DNA of 46,941 bases from an uncultured Lachnospiraceae bacterium (GCA_905207905.1 CAJLNC010000010.1:1-46941), one strand, 5' to 3'; shown: positions 11,255 through 19,990, counted from the first letter of the stretch. Translations and numbers: made by a program. Notes: generated by a model from the letters alone, not told the origin.

Positions 11255-11632
11255 TTATTTCAGAGTAACCTTTGCTCCCTCTGCTTCCAGTTTGGTCTTC
11301 ATCTCTTCAGCCTCAGCCTTGGATGCGCCCTCTTTGATTACCTTCGGAGCGTTGTCAACTACTTCTTTAGCTTCCTTCAGGCCAAGTCCAGTAGCCTCAC
11401 GAACTACTTTGATAACCTTAACCTTGTTCGGTCCGATCTCAGTCAGCTCTACATCGAACTCGTCCTTCTCCTCGGCTGCCTCAGCTGCGCCAGCACCTGC
11501 TGCTGCAACTACAACGCCTGCTGCTGCGGATACACCGAACTCTTCTTCACAAGCTTTTACTAATTCATTTAACTCTAATACGGATAACTCTTTGATAGCT
11601 TCGATAAACTCAGCGGTAGTTAATTTTGCCAT
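11255..11632 (-). CDS. rplL: 50S ribosomal protein L7/L12
   Basis: This 125-residue acidic stalk protein recruits translation factors to the large subunit. The N-terminal dimerisation part ([17 protein letters not shown]), an Ala-rich hinge (residues 37-56) and the conserved C-terminal domain ([18 protein letters not shown]) are all present. I chose the ATG preceded by GGAGGAAAATAAA; the five codons upstream of it include that ribosome binding site. It follows rplJ by about 90 bases and is closed by its own terminator. Confidence 0.97.
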   Translation of the reverse strand: MAKLTTAEFIEAIKELSVLELNELVKACEEEFGVSAAAGVVVAAAGAGAAEAAEEKDEFDVELTEIGPNKVKVIKVVREATGLGLKEAKEVVDNAPKVIKEGASKAEAEEMKTKLEAEGAKVTLK

Positions 11633-11721
11633 TTTATTTTCCTCCATTTTTCTTTTTTGTTTTTGTAAATAATACGGTTTTGCCGTTTCTCAACGCCTGT
11701 CCCTGCCAGGCCTTTCAGCAC

Positions 11722-12207
11722 TTATGCCTGCTTCTCTGCGATCTGATTAAGAACACGAGCCAGGTTGGTGATGGGTGACTGGATGCTTCCAAGCAATTTG
11801 CCAAGCAATTCTTCTCTTGACGGAACGGTTGCCAGAGCATTTACGCCCTTTTCATCGTAATAATTGCCTTCTACGATACCAGCGATCATCTTCAGAGTAG
11901 GAGCAGTTTTTGCATACTTTGCAATGATTCTTGCAGGAGCTGTAGCGTCATCTTTGGAAATAGCGATGGCGTTGGGGCCCTCCAGATGTTCACACAAGGG
12001 TTCACATTCGGTACCCTTGAATGCAAAGTTCATCATTGTGTTCTTGTATACCTTGTAAGTAATGCCAGCTTCTCTTAACTCTTTACGAAGAGCAGTGTCT
12101 GCCTCTACATTAATTCCGCAGTAAGTAACCAGAACCACTGACTGAGCATCTTTGATATTTGCAGAAATCTCATCTACTACTGGTTTCTTCAGTTCAACTT
12201 TTGCCAT
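11722..12207 (-). CDS. rplJ: 50S ribosomal protein L10
   Basis: The protein has 161 residues. L10 anchors the L7/L12 stalk on 23S rRNA, and in the free L10-L12 complex it binds its own mRNA leader to limit expression. The sequence is typical of the family (QSVVLVTYCGI near residue 22, YKVYKNTMMNFAF near residue 52, and a C-terminal helix ending LNQIAEKQA). The ATG follows AAGGAGG. Upstream lie an L10-type leader with attenuator and an independent promoter, so expression does not depend on readthrough from rplKA, which lies about 13 kb away. Confidence 0.97.
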   Translation of the reverse strand: MAKVELKKPVVDEISANIKDAQSVVLVTYCGINVEADTALRKELREAGITYKVYKNTMMNFAFKGTECEPLCEHLEGPNAIAISKDDATAPARIIAKYAKTAPTLKMIAGIVEGNYYDEKGVNALATVPSREELLGKLLGSIQSPITNLARVLNQIAEKQA

Positions 12208-12275
12208 GAATGGTGCACCTCCTTATAGATTTTGTGTGCCGCCGTATGTTTCCGACTTTTATACCTTCAAAAGAT

Positions 12276-12369
12276 CCCAGCGGAATCTTCCAAAATAGAG
12301 AAGTCTTCTCGCAGACTTTTCCGTCTGCGCTGGGCTGCCTCTGCCACATCCTTTCGATGCGCCGCAGAG
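12276..12369 (-). promoter_or_regulatory. Extra structured leader between the attenuator and rplJ
   Basis: Downstream of the attenuator the rplJ leader can fold again. An outer stem pairs 12276-12282 with 12328-12334 and encloses two small hairpins (12298-12310, and 12311-12316 with 12323-12328). A further stem pairs 12339-12344 with 12364-12369 around an imperfect inner helix. No T run follows closely, so its role is unclear; ribosome access, RNA processing or transcript stability are possible. Confidence 0.45.
12299..12328 (-). repeat. Junction element, copy B (rplJ leader)
   Basis: This is the second copy of the 30-base element at 11056-11085 (24 of 30 identical). It also lies downstream of a minus-strand terminator hairpin, here the rplJ attenuator. 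Confidence 0.5.
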
Positions 12370-12414
12370 CGATCCCTCAGAGCGTTTTTTATTTCACAGA
12401 AAAACGTTTTTCAC

Positions 12415-12447
12415 AAAATAAAAAACCTCTCTGGAAGACAGAGAGGT
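12415..12447 (-). terminator. Attenuator of the rplJL leader
   Basis: An 8-bp stem (12425-12432 with 12440-12447) runs on the minus strand into a T-rich tract. It lies about 85 nt after the predicted start of the rplJ transcript and more than 200 bases before rplJ, so it sits in the leader rather than behind a gene. Confidence 0.8.
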
Positions 12448-12531
12448 ACATTTCTTTTATCAGAAATCTTTACTCCTCGGCAGGCGTTTTCTCCTTATGC
12501 CTTTCGGCACCTGCTGTCTTCGGCAGTCATC
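12418..12531 (-). promoter_or_regulatory. L10-type ribosomal protein leader
   Basis: The first part of the rplJ transcript has the hallmarks of the Firmicutes L10 leader. A GACAGCAGG...CCTGCCGAGG pair of strands encloses a small GCC-GAAA-GGC hairpin (12499-12508), followed by the attenuator. In the known system free L10-L12 binds this structure and promotes early termination. Assignment is by recognition of the motif order, without a covariance search. Confidence 0.75.
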
Positions 12532-12537
12532 TTTCAT

Positions 12538-12566
12538 AAATTACCACAGGAATACGATTTTGTCAA
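12538..12566 (-). promoter_or_regulatory. rplJL promoter
   Basis: Minus-strand TTGACA (12561-12566) and TAATTT (12538-12543) lie 17 bases apart. The promoter is immediately next to the end of the glycan locus, only about 70 bases past the GH123-like gene stop. Confidence 0.75.
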
Positions 12567-12615
12567 GAACTTTTTCCAGTTTCTCCGGCAGCTGTTTCTC
12601 CGGCGCCTTTTTCAT
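12541..12615 (-). CDS. Possible 24-codon peptide or gene remnant overlapping the rplJ promoter
   Basis: Just past the GH123-like gene a short frame opens at an ATG (12613-12615) and reads MKKAPEKQLPEKLEKVLDKI before ending four codons later at TAA. Its stop codon lies within the rplJ -10 box and its last codons cover the -35 box. No well-spaced ribosome binding site is present. The preceding bases contain a near-duplicate of the end of the GH123-like gene (two copies of GGAAAGCTGCTGA-like sequence), so this is probably debris at the insertion junction and not a gene. Confidence 0.2.
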   Translation of the reverse strand: MKKAPEKQLPEKLEKVLDKIVFLW

Positions 12616-12636
12616 CCCTCAGCAGCTTTTCCATCT

Positions 12637-14280
12637 TCAGCAGCTTTCCAGTTCCTTCAGCAGCCGTTCATATACTTCTTCCAGCTTTTGGGGATCCTGG
12701 CAGTAAGTATGATTGTTTACGAATACTTCTCCCAGAAGTCTATCGTGAAGGGCTTCCTCGTTTTCTCTTAGCAGCCCCCACAAAGCGGCGTCCTCCGCTC
12801 CCCTCCGCTGGGCCTCCAGGCGCATTCCAATTTCAGGCCCCCCAGGTCCCGGATACACCAGAAAAGAATCGCCGCAGGGAAAATTTGTTCCGATACCTGT
12901 ATCATTGGGACAGCTGGTTCCCCGGAAAGGATCCATTCCCTCCGGAAACTGATTAAACCCCCAGTGAAGAAAGCCTTGAATCCTGTTTTTGGCACACCCC
13001 CAGAACAGAAGACGTCCACGGATAAGAGGGAAATCTAAAAAACGATTCAGCCACCATCCTTCCGGGCTGCAGCATACATACGTCCAAACCTGCTCGCCCA
13101 GCCGGATCAGACGGTCGAATTCTTCTTTTCTGGCTTCATACCCGGCTGTCCCCGGCACCCAGACATCCACTCCTCCGTAAAAGCCTGCACTTTCCACCGC
13201 TTCAATCACAGAAACCCCCGGTAGATATTTGCGCAAAATGGAGGCCGCCAGATAATACTCGCGCCGCCTGGCTTCCAAATCTTCCGGCTTCTTGTAATGA
13301 ATGTCAGGCTCATCATGGATATGAAAAAGCACTTGTTTCTCCCAACCATGGAATCTTAAATATTTTGCCAGGCTTTTTACCAGCTCTACGGTATGGGCAT
13401 ACCCTTCCAGGGTATCAAATTTCAGGCCTGTCTCTAAACTGCACACAAAGGAATCCGTATACATATTCGGTTCTCCGTTCTCCAGAAATCCCCGGTGCAG
13501 CAGAGTTCCAAGCTCCATTCTTTTCATTCCTGCATCAAAAAAACACTGAATCATGGGGGTGAGATATTCAAAGTCAAATTTCCAGGGAGATTTGGATACC
13601 ACGCACCGGTCATCCAGTGTAATGAAAAAAATATTCTGGTGCATCCTGCGCATGGCCGCTCCATATTTTCCAAGCATCTCCAGAAACCCTTGCGTCCCCT
13701 CCTCCACCTGATGAAAACGACAGATGGCCTCTCTGGAAAACCAGTTTGTTACCCAAAAGGCATCTTCCGGAATCCTTACCTTATATACCTGAATTTCAAG
13801 AATACAGGTACAGTTCCCCTCCCAAAATACACCCTGAAGTCTGAGCCTGTGACAGCCAGGCTCCAGCTGCGGCAGCCCTTTCAGGCACAGATACACTGCG
13901 CACCGTCCCTCCTTTACCGGGATCTTTCCGTCCTGCCTGCGGCAAAGACAATCATACACCCGAAAGGGCGCCTTCTTCGAGGCATACTCCGGTTTTTCAG
14001 CACCGGTTTCCAGCACCATCGCCCCTCCCTGGCTGATTCCATCCCCGGTATTATACTCCACCGGTACCGGCTTCATCTCATACCACTCTGCCTCAAAACC
14101 ATCTCCCTCCAGCGTCAGTTCCCCTTCTGTCCCCGCTGTCTGAAAAAGAAGCTGGATGCCAGGCATGCCGTTCAAAGGCATGGCCAGCCTGATCTGTTCC
14201 GGCACTTCCCCCAGTTCACTATCCGGATAAAGAAATTCCTCCCTGGCTGTAATTACTCCTCTGATCTCTTTTCTCTCCAT
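12637..14280 (-). CDS. DUF4091 / GH123-like glycoside hydrolase
   Basis: The protein has 547 residues. An N-terminal beta-rich part (about 1-180) is followed by a barrel domain of the DUF4091/GH123 type. Family GH123 enzymes are beta-N-acetylgalactosaminidases that use an Asp-Glu pair with substrate-assisted catalysis; the matching pair here is D323-E324 in HIHDEPD. Further conserved-looking aromatic segments are WTYVCCSPEGWWLNRF and FLHWGFNQFP. There is no signal peptide or membrane segment, so it should act in the cytoplasm on imported sugar. The start is the ATG after CAGGGAG; a GTG 39 bases upstream with its own GGGAG is an alternative. It is the last gene of the minus-strand arm of the locus. 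GalNAc specificity is an inference. Confidence 0.65.
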   Translation of the reverse strand: MERKEIRGVITAREEFLYPDSELGEVPEQIRLAMPLNGMPGIQLLFQTAGTEGELTLEGDGFEAEWYEMKPVPVEYNTGDGISQGGAMVLETGAEKPEYASKKAPFRVYDCLCRRQDGKIPVKEGRCAVYLCLKGLPQLEPGCHRLRLQGVFWEGNCTCILEIQVYKVRIPEDAFWVTNWFSREAICRFHQVEEGTQGFLEMLGKYGAAMRRMHQNIFFITLDDRCVVSKSPWKFDFEYLTPMIQCFFDAGMKRMELGTLLHRGFLENGEPNMYTDSFVCSLETGLKFDTLEGYAHTVELVKSLAKYLRFHGWEKQVLFHIHDEPDIHYKKPEDLEARRREYYLAASILRKYLPGVSVIEAVESAGFYGGVDVWVPGTAGYEARKEEFDRLIRLGEQVWTYVCCSPEGWWLNRFLDFPLIRGRLLFWGCAKNRIQGFLHWGFNQFPEGMDPFRGTSCPNDTGIGTNFPCGDSFLVYPGPGGPEIGMRLEAQRRGAEDAALWGLLRENEEALHDRLLGEVFVNNHTYCQDPQKLEEVYERLLKELESC

Positions 14281-14430
14281 AATTTTCTCCCTGTTCGCTG
14301 CTGCTTCTTCTGCCTTCACCGCTTCTCCCAGGATGCCTCCTCCATTCCGGTTTCACACCCTCCCAGGATACTGTCCGCCTTTCCGGTTTCACGCCCCAGC
14401 TCCACTCTCAGCTCTGCCTTTTCCGATTTT

Positions 14431-15702
14431 TTATCGTCTCAGACTGATCTGCTCCCCTCCGTTCTTTCGGGAGCGCTCTGCCGCCAGCGCCATCCGATGG
14501 CTCTCCAGAGAAGACTCCAAGTCCGTAATAGAAGGACTTTGTTTTCCCAGCATGACATAATCCGCAAACTGCTCCAACATTCTCAAATCACCCCCGCCAT
14601 GTCCCCTGAAATCCCGGTTTTCTTTCTCCAGATCAATGATTCTGGTCTTTCCCCCAAATGGAGTATAGCGCAGCTTCTTTTCTGACATATAGCCCTCCAG
14701 TTCCCCCAAAGTTCCCATAATCTTGATATAACGGTCGCAGCGGGCGCTGAATGCACACATAGAAAACGTGACCGTGATCTCCCCCTCCATCTGGAGATTC
14801 ACTACCTGGTGATCCACCACATCATTGTCACAGTGATACACGCATCTCCCGTAAGGCCCTTCCTGCAAAGCCTTTCTCACCCGCTCCTCCGTAGGATTCT
14901 GCACCACTGTATTCACCGGCCAGTCATCCGTATAACGAACCCCGGTCCTTTCATCTGTAATATAAATTTTTTCTGCATCGTAAGGACACTGCTCCTTGGC
15001 TCTGCAGCCTTCCAGACACCGGAAAGCTGCCCCTTCCGGGGCATACTCCTCCTTAAAATGGGACAGCATTCCAAAGGAGGAAACGCTTTGGCAGCCTCCG
15101 CCGCACAGCCACACAAACAGATCCATATCATGGCAGCACTTTGCCAGAATCATGGGACTGGTCTCCTCTTCCCTGCGCCAGTTTCCCCGCACAAAGGAAT
15201 GCGCCTGATGAAAATATCCCACATCCTCTCTGGCTTGGATGGTCAAAATCCGTCCCAGCCGCCCCTGCCCTATCAGTTCTTTGATCTTCCCATAAAAGGG
15301 AGTATACCGAAGCACATGGCAGACGCATACCTTCCGGCCATACCTGCTGGCAGCCTGAAGAAGCCGCCTGCATTCCTGTTCACTGGCAGACACCGGCTTT
15401 TCCAAAAGCAGATCGTATCCTTTTTCCAGCGCAGCCACCGCATGGTTTACATGGTCCTGATCCTGACTGCAGATAAACAGAACGTCCGCCAGCTTCTCCT
15501 CTGCCAGCATCTGTTCCCCACTTGAAAAGCAAACCTCCTCCTTCAGTCCATACAGCCTTCTTGCCTCCGCCAGCCTCTCCGGTTTTAAATCTGCCGCTGC
15601 CACCAGCTCCATCTTCTCCGGAAATTCCTGGATGCCTTTGGCATACACATCCAATCCCCTGCTTCCAAGCCCCAAAATCGCAACCTTCATTTTTCTGTCC
15701 AT
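14431..15702 (-). CDS. Gfo/Idh/MocA family NAD(P)-dependent oxidoreductase
   Basis: The protein has 423 residues. It opens with a Rossmann fold (VAILGLGSRGLDVYAKG) and carries the family's EKP signature (LLLEKPVSAS, about residue 100). The CCHDMDLFVWLCGG segment (about residue 190) holds the histidine/aspartate usual for catalysis. The C-terminal alpha/beta domain includes an unusual cluster of cysteines (CLEGCRAKEQCPYD). Members oxidise or epimerise sugars; some relatives (GH109) are NAD-dependent alpha-N-acetylgalactosaminidases, which would fit the neighbours, but I cannot distinguish these by eye. It is cytosolic, lies between the beta-helix and GH123-like genes on the same strand, and is probably in one operon with them. 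Confidence 0.8.
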   Translation of the reverse strand: MDRKMKVAILGLGSRGLDVYAKGIQEFPEKMELVAAADLKPERLAEARRLYGLKEEVCFSSGEQMLAEEKLADVLFICSQDQDHVNHAVAALEKGYDLLLEKPVSASEQECRRLLQAASRYGRKVCVCHVLRYTPFYGKIKELIGQGRLGRILTIQAREDVGYFHQAHSFVRGNWRREEETSPMILAKCCHDMDLFVWLCGGGCQSVSSFGMLSHFKEEYAPEGAAFRCLEGCRAKEQCPYDAEKIYITDERTGVRYTDDWPVNTVVQNPTEERVRKALQEGPYGRCVYHCDNDVVDHQVVNLQMEGEITVTFSMCAFSARCDRYIKIMGTLGELEGYMSEKKLRYTPFGGKTRIIDLEKENRDFRGHGGGDLRMLEQFADYVMLGKQSPSITDLESSLESHRMALAAERSRKNGGEQISLRR

Positions 15703-15784
15703 GTCCCGATACTCCTTTTTCCTTATAGAGTTTTTTGCTTATAGAGGTTCGAGTGTCAAAATCCCTGGTCTGATCCTCTATAAG

Positions 15785-17626
15785 CTACAATAAGGTAGAG
15801 AATACCACGTTTTCTTCCTCCACACAATCCACTGCTTTTTCAAACTGAATGATCCCATGGTACTTCTCACCGTAGATGGGCGCTTCCATGGTACTGGATC
15901 CATAGCAATTTTCCTCCAGGGGCAGCTGCCCGGCATTGATAATCACATTTCTTCTCACCACTACATTTTTGCAGGAGGACAGAAACATGGCAAGCCTGGG
16001 ACAGTCTATAAAAGAATTTTCTTCGATGAGAATATTTTCGAACACACTGGTTTCCGTGCGGCCGTCCGGCAGATACACCCCCATGTACAGTTCTGCCATC
16101 TGCCAGGCATTGAGATCGCAGTGGCGGATCACATTTTTTCTCAAGATCAAATTTTTTACCCCATGGCCCTCGCTCCATCTGGATTCGCAGCCCGTCTCGA
16201 TCTGAATGGCAGCTCCCTGGATATTTTCAAACACATTGTGCTCCACCAGCCCGTTGGACCCCTGAAGAAGCACCCCTCTGGCTCTGTTATTGACAAAGCG
16301 GCAGTTCCTGATAATATAATTCTGAGTCTGGAAGCGTCTGTTCCAGAGGACCGTATCCAACGGAAGTTCCTCCGGCAGCTTATCCTTAAACGTCAGCACA
16401 CAGCTTCTCTCCTCTGGCCGATATGTCACAGAAGTCACTTCCGAGCTGTATCCTAGGGCAGACAGGTCCGGATTGCGCAGCTCCACCGGATACCCCGGTT
16501 CAAAAAGCACCGCCTCTTTTGTCACACGAAGAGCCAGCAGTGTATGATCATCCAAGCGTTTGGCCCCCATGGAGGAATTGTCATGGATATTGATACAGTC
16601 ATCCCCAGCAAAACCGAATTCACAGTCTTCGATAATAAAATTCCCCTGGGAATTACAAACATGAAGACAGTCTGTGGCTGTGGAGATATTCCGCACGCTT
16701 CCGGGGCGCACCGTCACTCTGCAGCCTTTAAAATGCAGTCCGCTGATATCCCCATTGCCCACAAAACCGCTGCCGGGAGCAGAGTAGATCGTCACTCCCT
16801 CCAGCGTTACATCCTTTGAATCTTCAATGGGCACCGTCAAAATATCATATTCGTAATGACGGAACCGGAAACAATCCCCTCTGTGAAAATGCTTTTTGGT
16901 AAATTCCGGATCAACGGTATAAAACCGGATCATTCGCTCTCCCGCCTGCTCCTGTCTGGGCAGAAAAATATTAGACAGCTCCCGCACCAGCTCCTGCATT
17001 TTTTCATCAGATCGTTCATCGCCGCTGGCCTTTACATGGTCATTACGGTAGGGACGAAATTCTATGCCTCCCCTGCATCCAGGCGTATACCTGGCAGGAT
17101 CAAACGGTCCCACAATGGAAAATTTCATGTCAGCGGAAACCTTTTGGTATTCCGGAAAGGTACAGGTGAGAAAGCTGCCGTCCTCTGCCACCTGTGTGAC
17201 CACTCCCACGCTTGCCAAAGGCGCCTTGTCCCAATTCCAGTCCAGCACCACATTTTTTACCAGGATCTGTCTGCTTCGTTTAATAGAAAGATAGGAACGC
17301 ACCGTTTCAAAAATAAACTCGCTCCCCTGACCATCAAAAACAAAGTCCTCCATATCATCCAGCGCCAAATGAGCTGGCCCAAAACAGCTTCTGAAATGAT
17401 ACACGCCTTTTGGAATCACCAGTTTCTGAATGTGATGCTCTCTGCAGTAATCCAGCGCCCGGCAAAAAGCCGGAGCCGCATCCCCTTCCTGAGAAATGCC
17501 AAATGTCTCTCCATTCACTGTTTTTACCAGATCTTCCTTATTTTCCCAGGCTCCACTTGGCAGCCGGATCTCCATCTGCCCCAGTTTTACCTCCAGTTCC
17601 TTCCACACCTGTTCTCTTTGTTTCAT
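15785..17626 (-). CDS. Right-handed beta-helix protein, GH110-like
   Basis: The protein has 613 residues. After an N-terminal region resembling the capping part of pectate-lyase-type helices (FCRALDYCREHHIQKLVIPKGVYHF), it has many beta-helix coils of the form NVVLDWN, DVTLEGVTIYSAP, NFIIEDCEFGFAGDD and YIIRNCRFVNNRARG. The segment FAGDDCINIHDN (about residue 345) resembles the acidic active-site motif of GH110 alpha-1,3-galactosidases, the enzymes that remove the blood-group-B galactose. No signal peptide is present, so the location is cytoplasmic. It lies just downstream of the two permease genes. GH110 membership is likely, and the linkage cut is an inference. Confidence 0.6.
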   Translation of the reverse strand: MKQREQVWKELEVKLGQMEIRLPSGAWENKEDLVKTVNGETFGISQEGDAAPAFCRALDYCREHHIQKLVIPKGVYHFRSCFGPAHLALDDMEDFVFDGQGSEFIFETVRSYLSIKRSRQILVKNVVLDWNWDKAPLASVGVVTQVAEDGSFLTCTFPEYQKVSADMKFSIVGPFDPARYTPGCRGGIEFRPYRNDHVKASGDERSDEKMQELVRELSNIFLPRQEQAGERMIRFYTVDPEFTKKHFHRGDCFRFRHYEYDILTVPIEDSKDVTLEGVTIYSAPGSGFVGNGDISGLHFKGCRVTVRPGSVRNISTATDCLHVCNSQGNFIIEDCEFGFAGDDCINIHDNSSMGAKRLDDHTLLALRVTKEAVLFEPGYPVELRNPDLSALGYSSEVTSVTYRPEERSCVLTFKDKLPEELPLDTVLWNRRFQTQNYIIRNCRFVNNRARGVLLQGSNGLVEHNVFENIQGAAIQIETGCESRWSEGHGVKNLILRKNVIRHCDLNAWQMAELYMGVYLPDGRTETSVFENILIEENSFIDCPRLAMFLSSCKNVVVRRNVIINAGQLPLEENCYGSSTMEAPIYGEKYHGIIQFEKAVDCVEEENVVFSTLL

Positions 17627-17658
17627 ATAAATATCCGCCTTTCTTTTTTATCCTTCTC

Positions 17659-19014
17659 CTATCCCTTCACGCCAGAAGAGACAATGCTCTGTTTCAGCTG
17701 TTTGGAAAACAAAATGGACAGCAGGATCACAGGAGTGATGGTAACCACTGCCAGCCCCATAAGGGCATTCTGCTTGGTTCCGGCATTGTTGGAGATATTG
17801 TACAGTGCCACATTTAATGTCCAGAGATTCTGATCCTCCGTAACCAGCCAGGCCCAGAAAAAATCATTCCAGTTTCCGATGAAGGTCTGAAGGGCAATCA
17901 GAGAAATAATGGGCTTTGACAGGGGCATACAGATCTTTTTATACAAATACCAGCTGCCTGCTCCGTCCAGAGACGCGGCTTCAAAATAACTTCCCGGAAT
18001 CTGATCAAAAAATCCCTTGTAAAGATACACATAAAATCCATAGGGATAAAGGAAGGGCAGCAGCAAAGCAGCATAATTATTGTAGGCCCCCATCTGCCGG
18101 TACATAATCAGCTGAGGCAGCATAATGCTGGCAAAGGGCACCATCATACCGCCAAGGAAAAAGATCAGCACGAACTTTCCCGCTTTGGGAGACAACTGTC
18201 TGCTAATAACAAAGGCGCAGACAGAGCAAAGAATCACCTGGGCAATCATGGCAAATCCGATCACAATCACACTGTTGATCACAAAAGTCATAAACCCCCA
18301 CTTGGCAATCCTTTCGCTGTTGGGATAAATGTACGCCGGCATTTGCAGGTAGTACTTAAAGCTCTCCAGATTCAGGGAGGCTTTCGCTTTATCCTTTGCA
18401 GCAGTCAGTTTTCCCACTGTCTCATATTTTTCCTTCAGCACGCTCTCTACCTGGTCATAAAACTGATCTCCAAGCCCCTCTTCCAGGGAACGAGAAAGAC
18501 CTGCCGGATCAAATTCATACCCAATAGAATCGCAGGCCCTCAGATAACGGTCTCCATGAAGCAGCACTTCCTTTTTAATCGCTGTCATTTTATAAACTCC
18601 GTAATCCTGTTCCATCTGAAGTTTCATTTGGTGTGCTCTGGAGTAAAACACGGTCTTTCCATCCCTGGTTCCGTACACCTGTATCTCCATAATGGATTCC
18701 TTTGCCAGCTTAAAATTCACCCCGAACATGGCCAGCACATTATCCCGAAGCATAGCATCTTTCATCTGTTCCTGATTTTCAAATTCCATACCGGAGTAAT
18801 CAAACACCAAAGACAGGCTGTTTGCTTTTCCCGGCAAAAGCTTCGGAGGAACCTCATAAATCTTTGCATTATCTTTCATAGAGCTGGACACTGCAAACAG
18901 CAGTGGATACAGCATCAGCGCAGCAAACAGAAGGGATACCACAACAGCCACGATACGCAGGCGCTGCTCTGATCCTCCATAGTGGATTTTCCCGCTGCTC
19001 TTTCCTTTTTTCAT
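17659..19014 (-). CDS. Carbohydrate ABC transporter permease (MalG type) with large extracytoplasmic insert
   Basis: The protein has 451 residues, against about 280 for ordinary MalG-type permeases. The first membrane segment (AVVVSLLFAALMLYPLLFAV, about residues 21-42) is followed by a soluble stretch of about 190 residues before the second segment at about 240 (FVINSVIVIGFAMIAQVI). The C-terminal two thirds is a normal inner-membrane permease with the EAA loop (YFEAASLDGAGSWYLYKKI) that docks the ATPase. I start at the ATG preceded by AGAGGAAAACG, since the longer frame overlaps the upstream gene. The insert is rich in charged residues, has no obvious domain, and should face outward, where it could contact the binding protein as the P2 loop of MalF does. 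No ATPase gene is nearby, so a shared MsmK-type ATPase is expected. Confidence 0.85.
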   Translation of the reverse strand: MKKGKSSGKIHYGGSEQRLRIVAVVVSLLFAALMLYPLLFAVSSSMKDNAKIYEVPPKLLPGKANSLSLVFDYSGMEFENQEQMKDAMLRDNVLAMFGVNFKLAKESIMEIQVYGTRDGKTVFYSRAHQMKLQMEQDYGVYKMTAIKKEVLLHGDRYLRACDSIGYEFDPAGLSRSLEEGLGDQFYDQVESVLKEKYETVGKLTAAKDKAKASLNLESFKYYLQMPAYIYPNSERIAKWGFMTFVINSVIVIGFAMIAQVILCSVCAFVISRQLSPKAGKFVLIFFLGGMMVPFASIMLPQLIMYRQMGAYNNYAALLLPFLYPYGFYVYLYKGFFDQIPGSYFEAASLDGAGSWYLYKKICMPLSKPIISLIALQTFIGNWNDFFWAWLVTEDQNLWTLNVALYNISNNAGTKQNALMGLAVVTITPVILLSILFSKQLKQSIVSSGVKG

Positions 19015-19030
19015 CGTTTTCCTCTCCCTT

Positions 19031-19942
19031 CTAATTCTTTTCTGCCTTCTCAAAATGCATCTGCAGCATCGTAAGCGCGGCAATCACCAGCAAAAGCACC
19101 ACCGCAGCCGCAGAACCCCGTCCATAATTCAGATCGTCATTAAAAGCATTGTATATAAAAATGCCCTGGGTAGTAGAAGCTCCGCTGGGTCCTCCTGACG
19201 CATACATATAAGGGGCATCCAGCATCTGCATGGTGGTGATCACACTCATAATCAGCTGAATGAAGATCATAAAGGAGATATTAGGAAGAATAATATGGAA
19301 AATCCTCTTAAATCCCGTACATCCGTCCAAAGACGCCGACTCCATAATCTCCGTAGAAACCCCCTGTATCGCTGACAGATATAGAAGCACTGTCAATCCG
19401 CCCCCCAGTACTCCAGGAAATACGATACAGAATTTCACCAGATTAGGATCGCTCAGCCAGGCCTGAGGCTGTCCTCCGAAGAATTTCACGATCTGATTGG
19501 CCACACCATAATCCGGGTGCCAGATCCATTTCCAGATAATCACATTCACCGAGGTAGGGATCAAAGCCGGCAGGATGTACAGGGTTGTCAGACATTTTTG
19601 CATCCGCTTCAGTTCATTTAAGAACAATGCCTGAATCAAAGGGATAAAAAAGCACATGCAAAGCTGAAGTCCCAGAAAAATAAAGGTGTTTTTCCAGGAA
19701 TCCCAGTAAAACTGCATTTTAAACATGCTGATGTAATTGGCAAATCCCACAAAACGTCCCGGAGGATTGATGGGATCATACTTGAAAAGTGAAATAAAAA
19801 AGGCACTGAAAATCGGGTAATATTTCAGCCATACCGTAAACACCATTGGCAGGAATAAAATACACCATGGAGTTACCTTTTTCCGAAACCGATAGTTTCC
19901 CAGTCTGGGAAAGGTTTTTTTCTTGCTGTCTGCTGTCTGCAT
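19031..19942 (-). CDS. Carbohydrate ABC transporter permease (MalF/UgpA type)
   Basis: The protein has 303 residues with six hydrophobic segments. The EAA loop is IMESASLDGCTGFKRIFHIILP. It pairs with the downstream MalG-type permease to form the membrane channel of a CUT1-type sugar importer. The ATG at 19942 is chosen because GGAGG lies eight bases before it; a GTG three codons upstream is too close to that site. It is the first gene of the minus-strand arm, facing the divergent solute-binding protein gene. Confidence 0.92.
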   Translation of the reverse strand: MQTADSKKKTFPRLGNYRFRKKVTPWCILFLPMVFTVWLKYYPIFSAFFISLFKYDPINPPGRFVGFANYISMFKMQFYWDSWKNTFIFLGLQLCMCFFIPLIQALFLNELKRMQKCLTTLYILPALIPTSVNVIIWKWIWHPDYGVANQIVKFFGGQPQAWLSDPNLVKFCIVFPGVLGGGLTVLLYLSAIQGVSTEIMESASLDGCTGFKRIFHIILPNISFMIFIQLIMSVITTMQMLDAPYMYASGGPSGASTTQGIFIYNAFNDDLNYGRGSAAAVVLLLVIAALTMLQMHFEKAEKN

Positions 19943-19990
19943 CCTTGACACCTCCGCACTTTTTATCAGAATTCATTCTTTCGTATTTTT

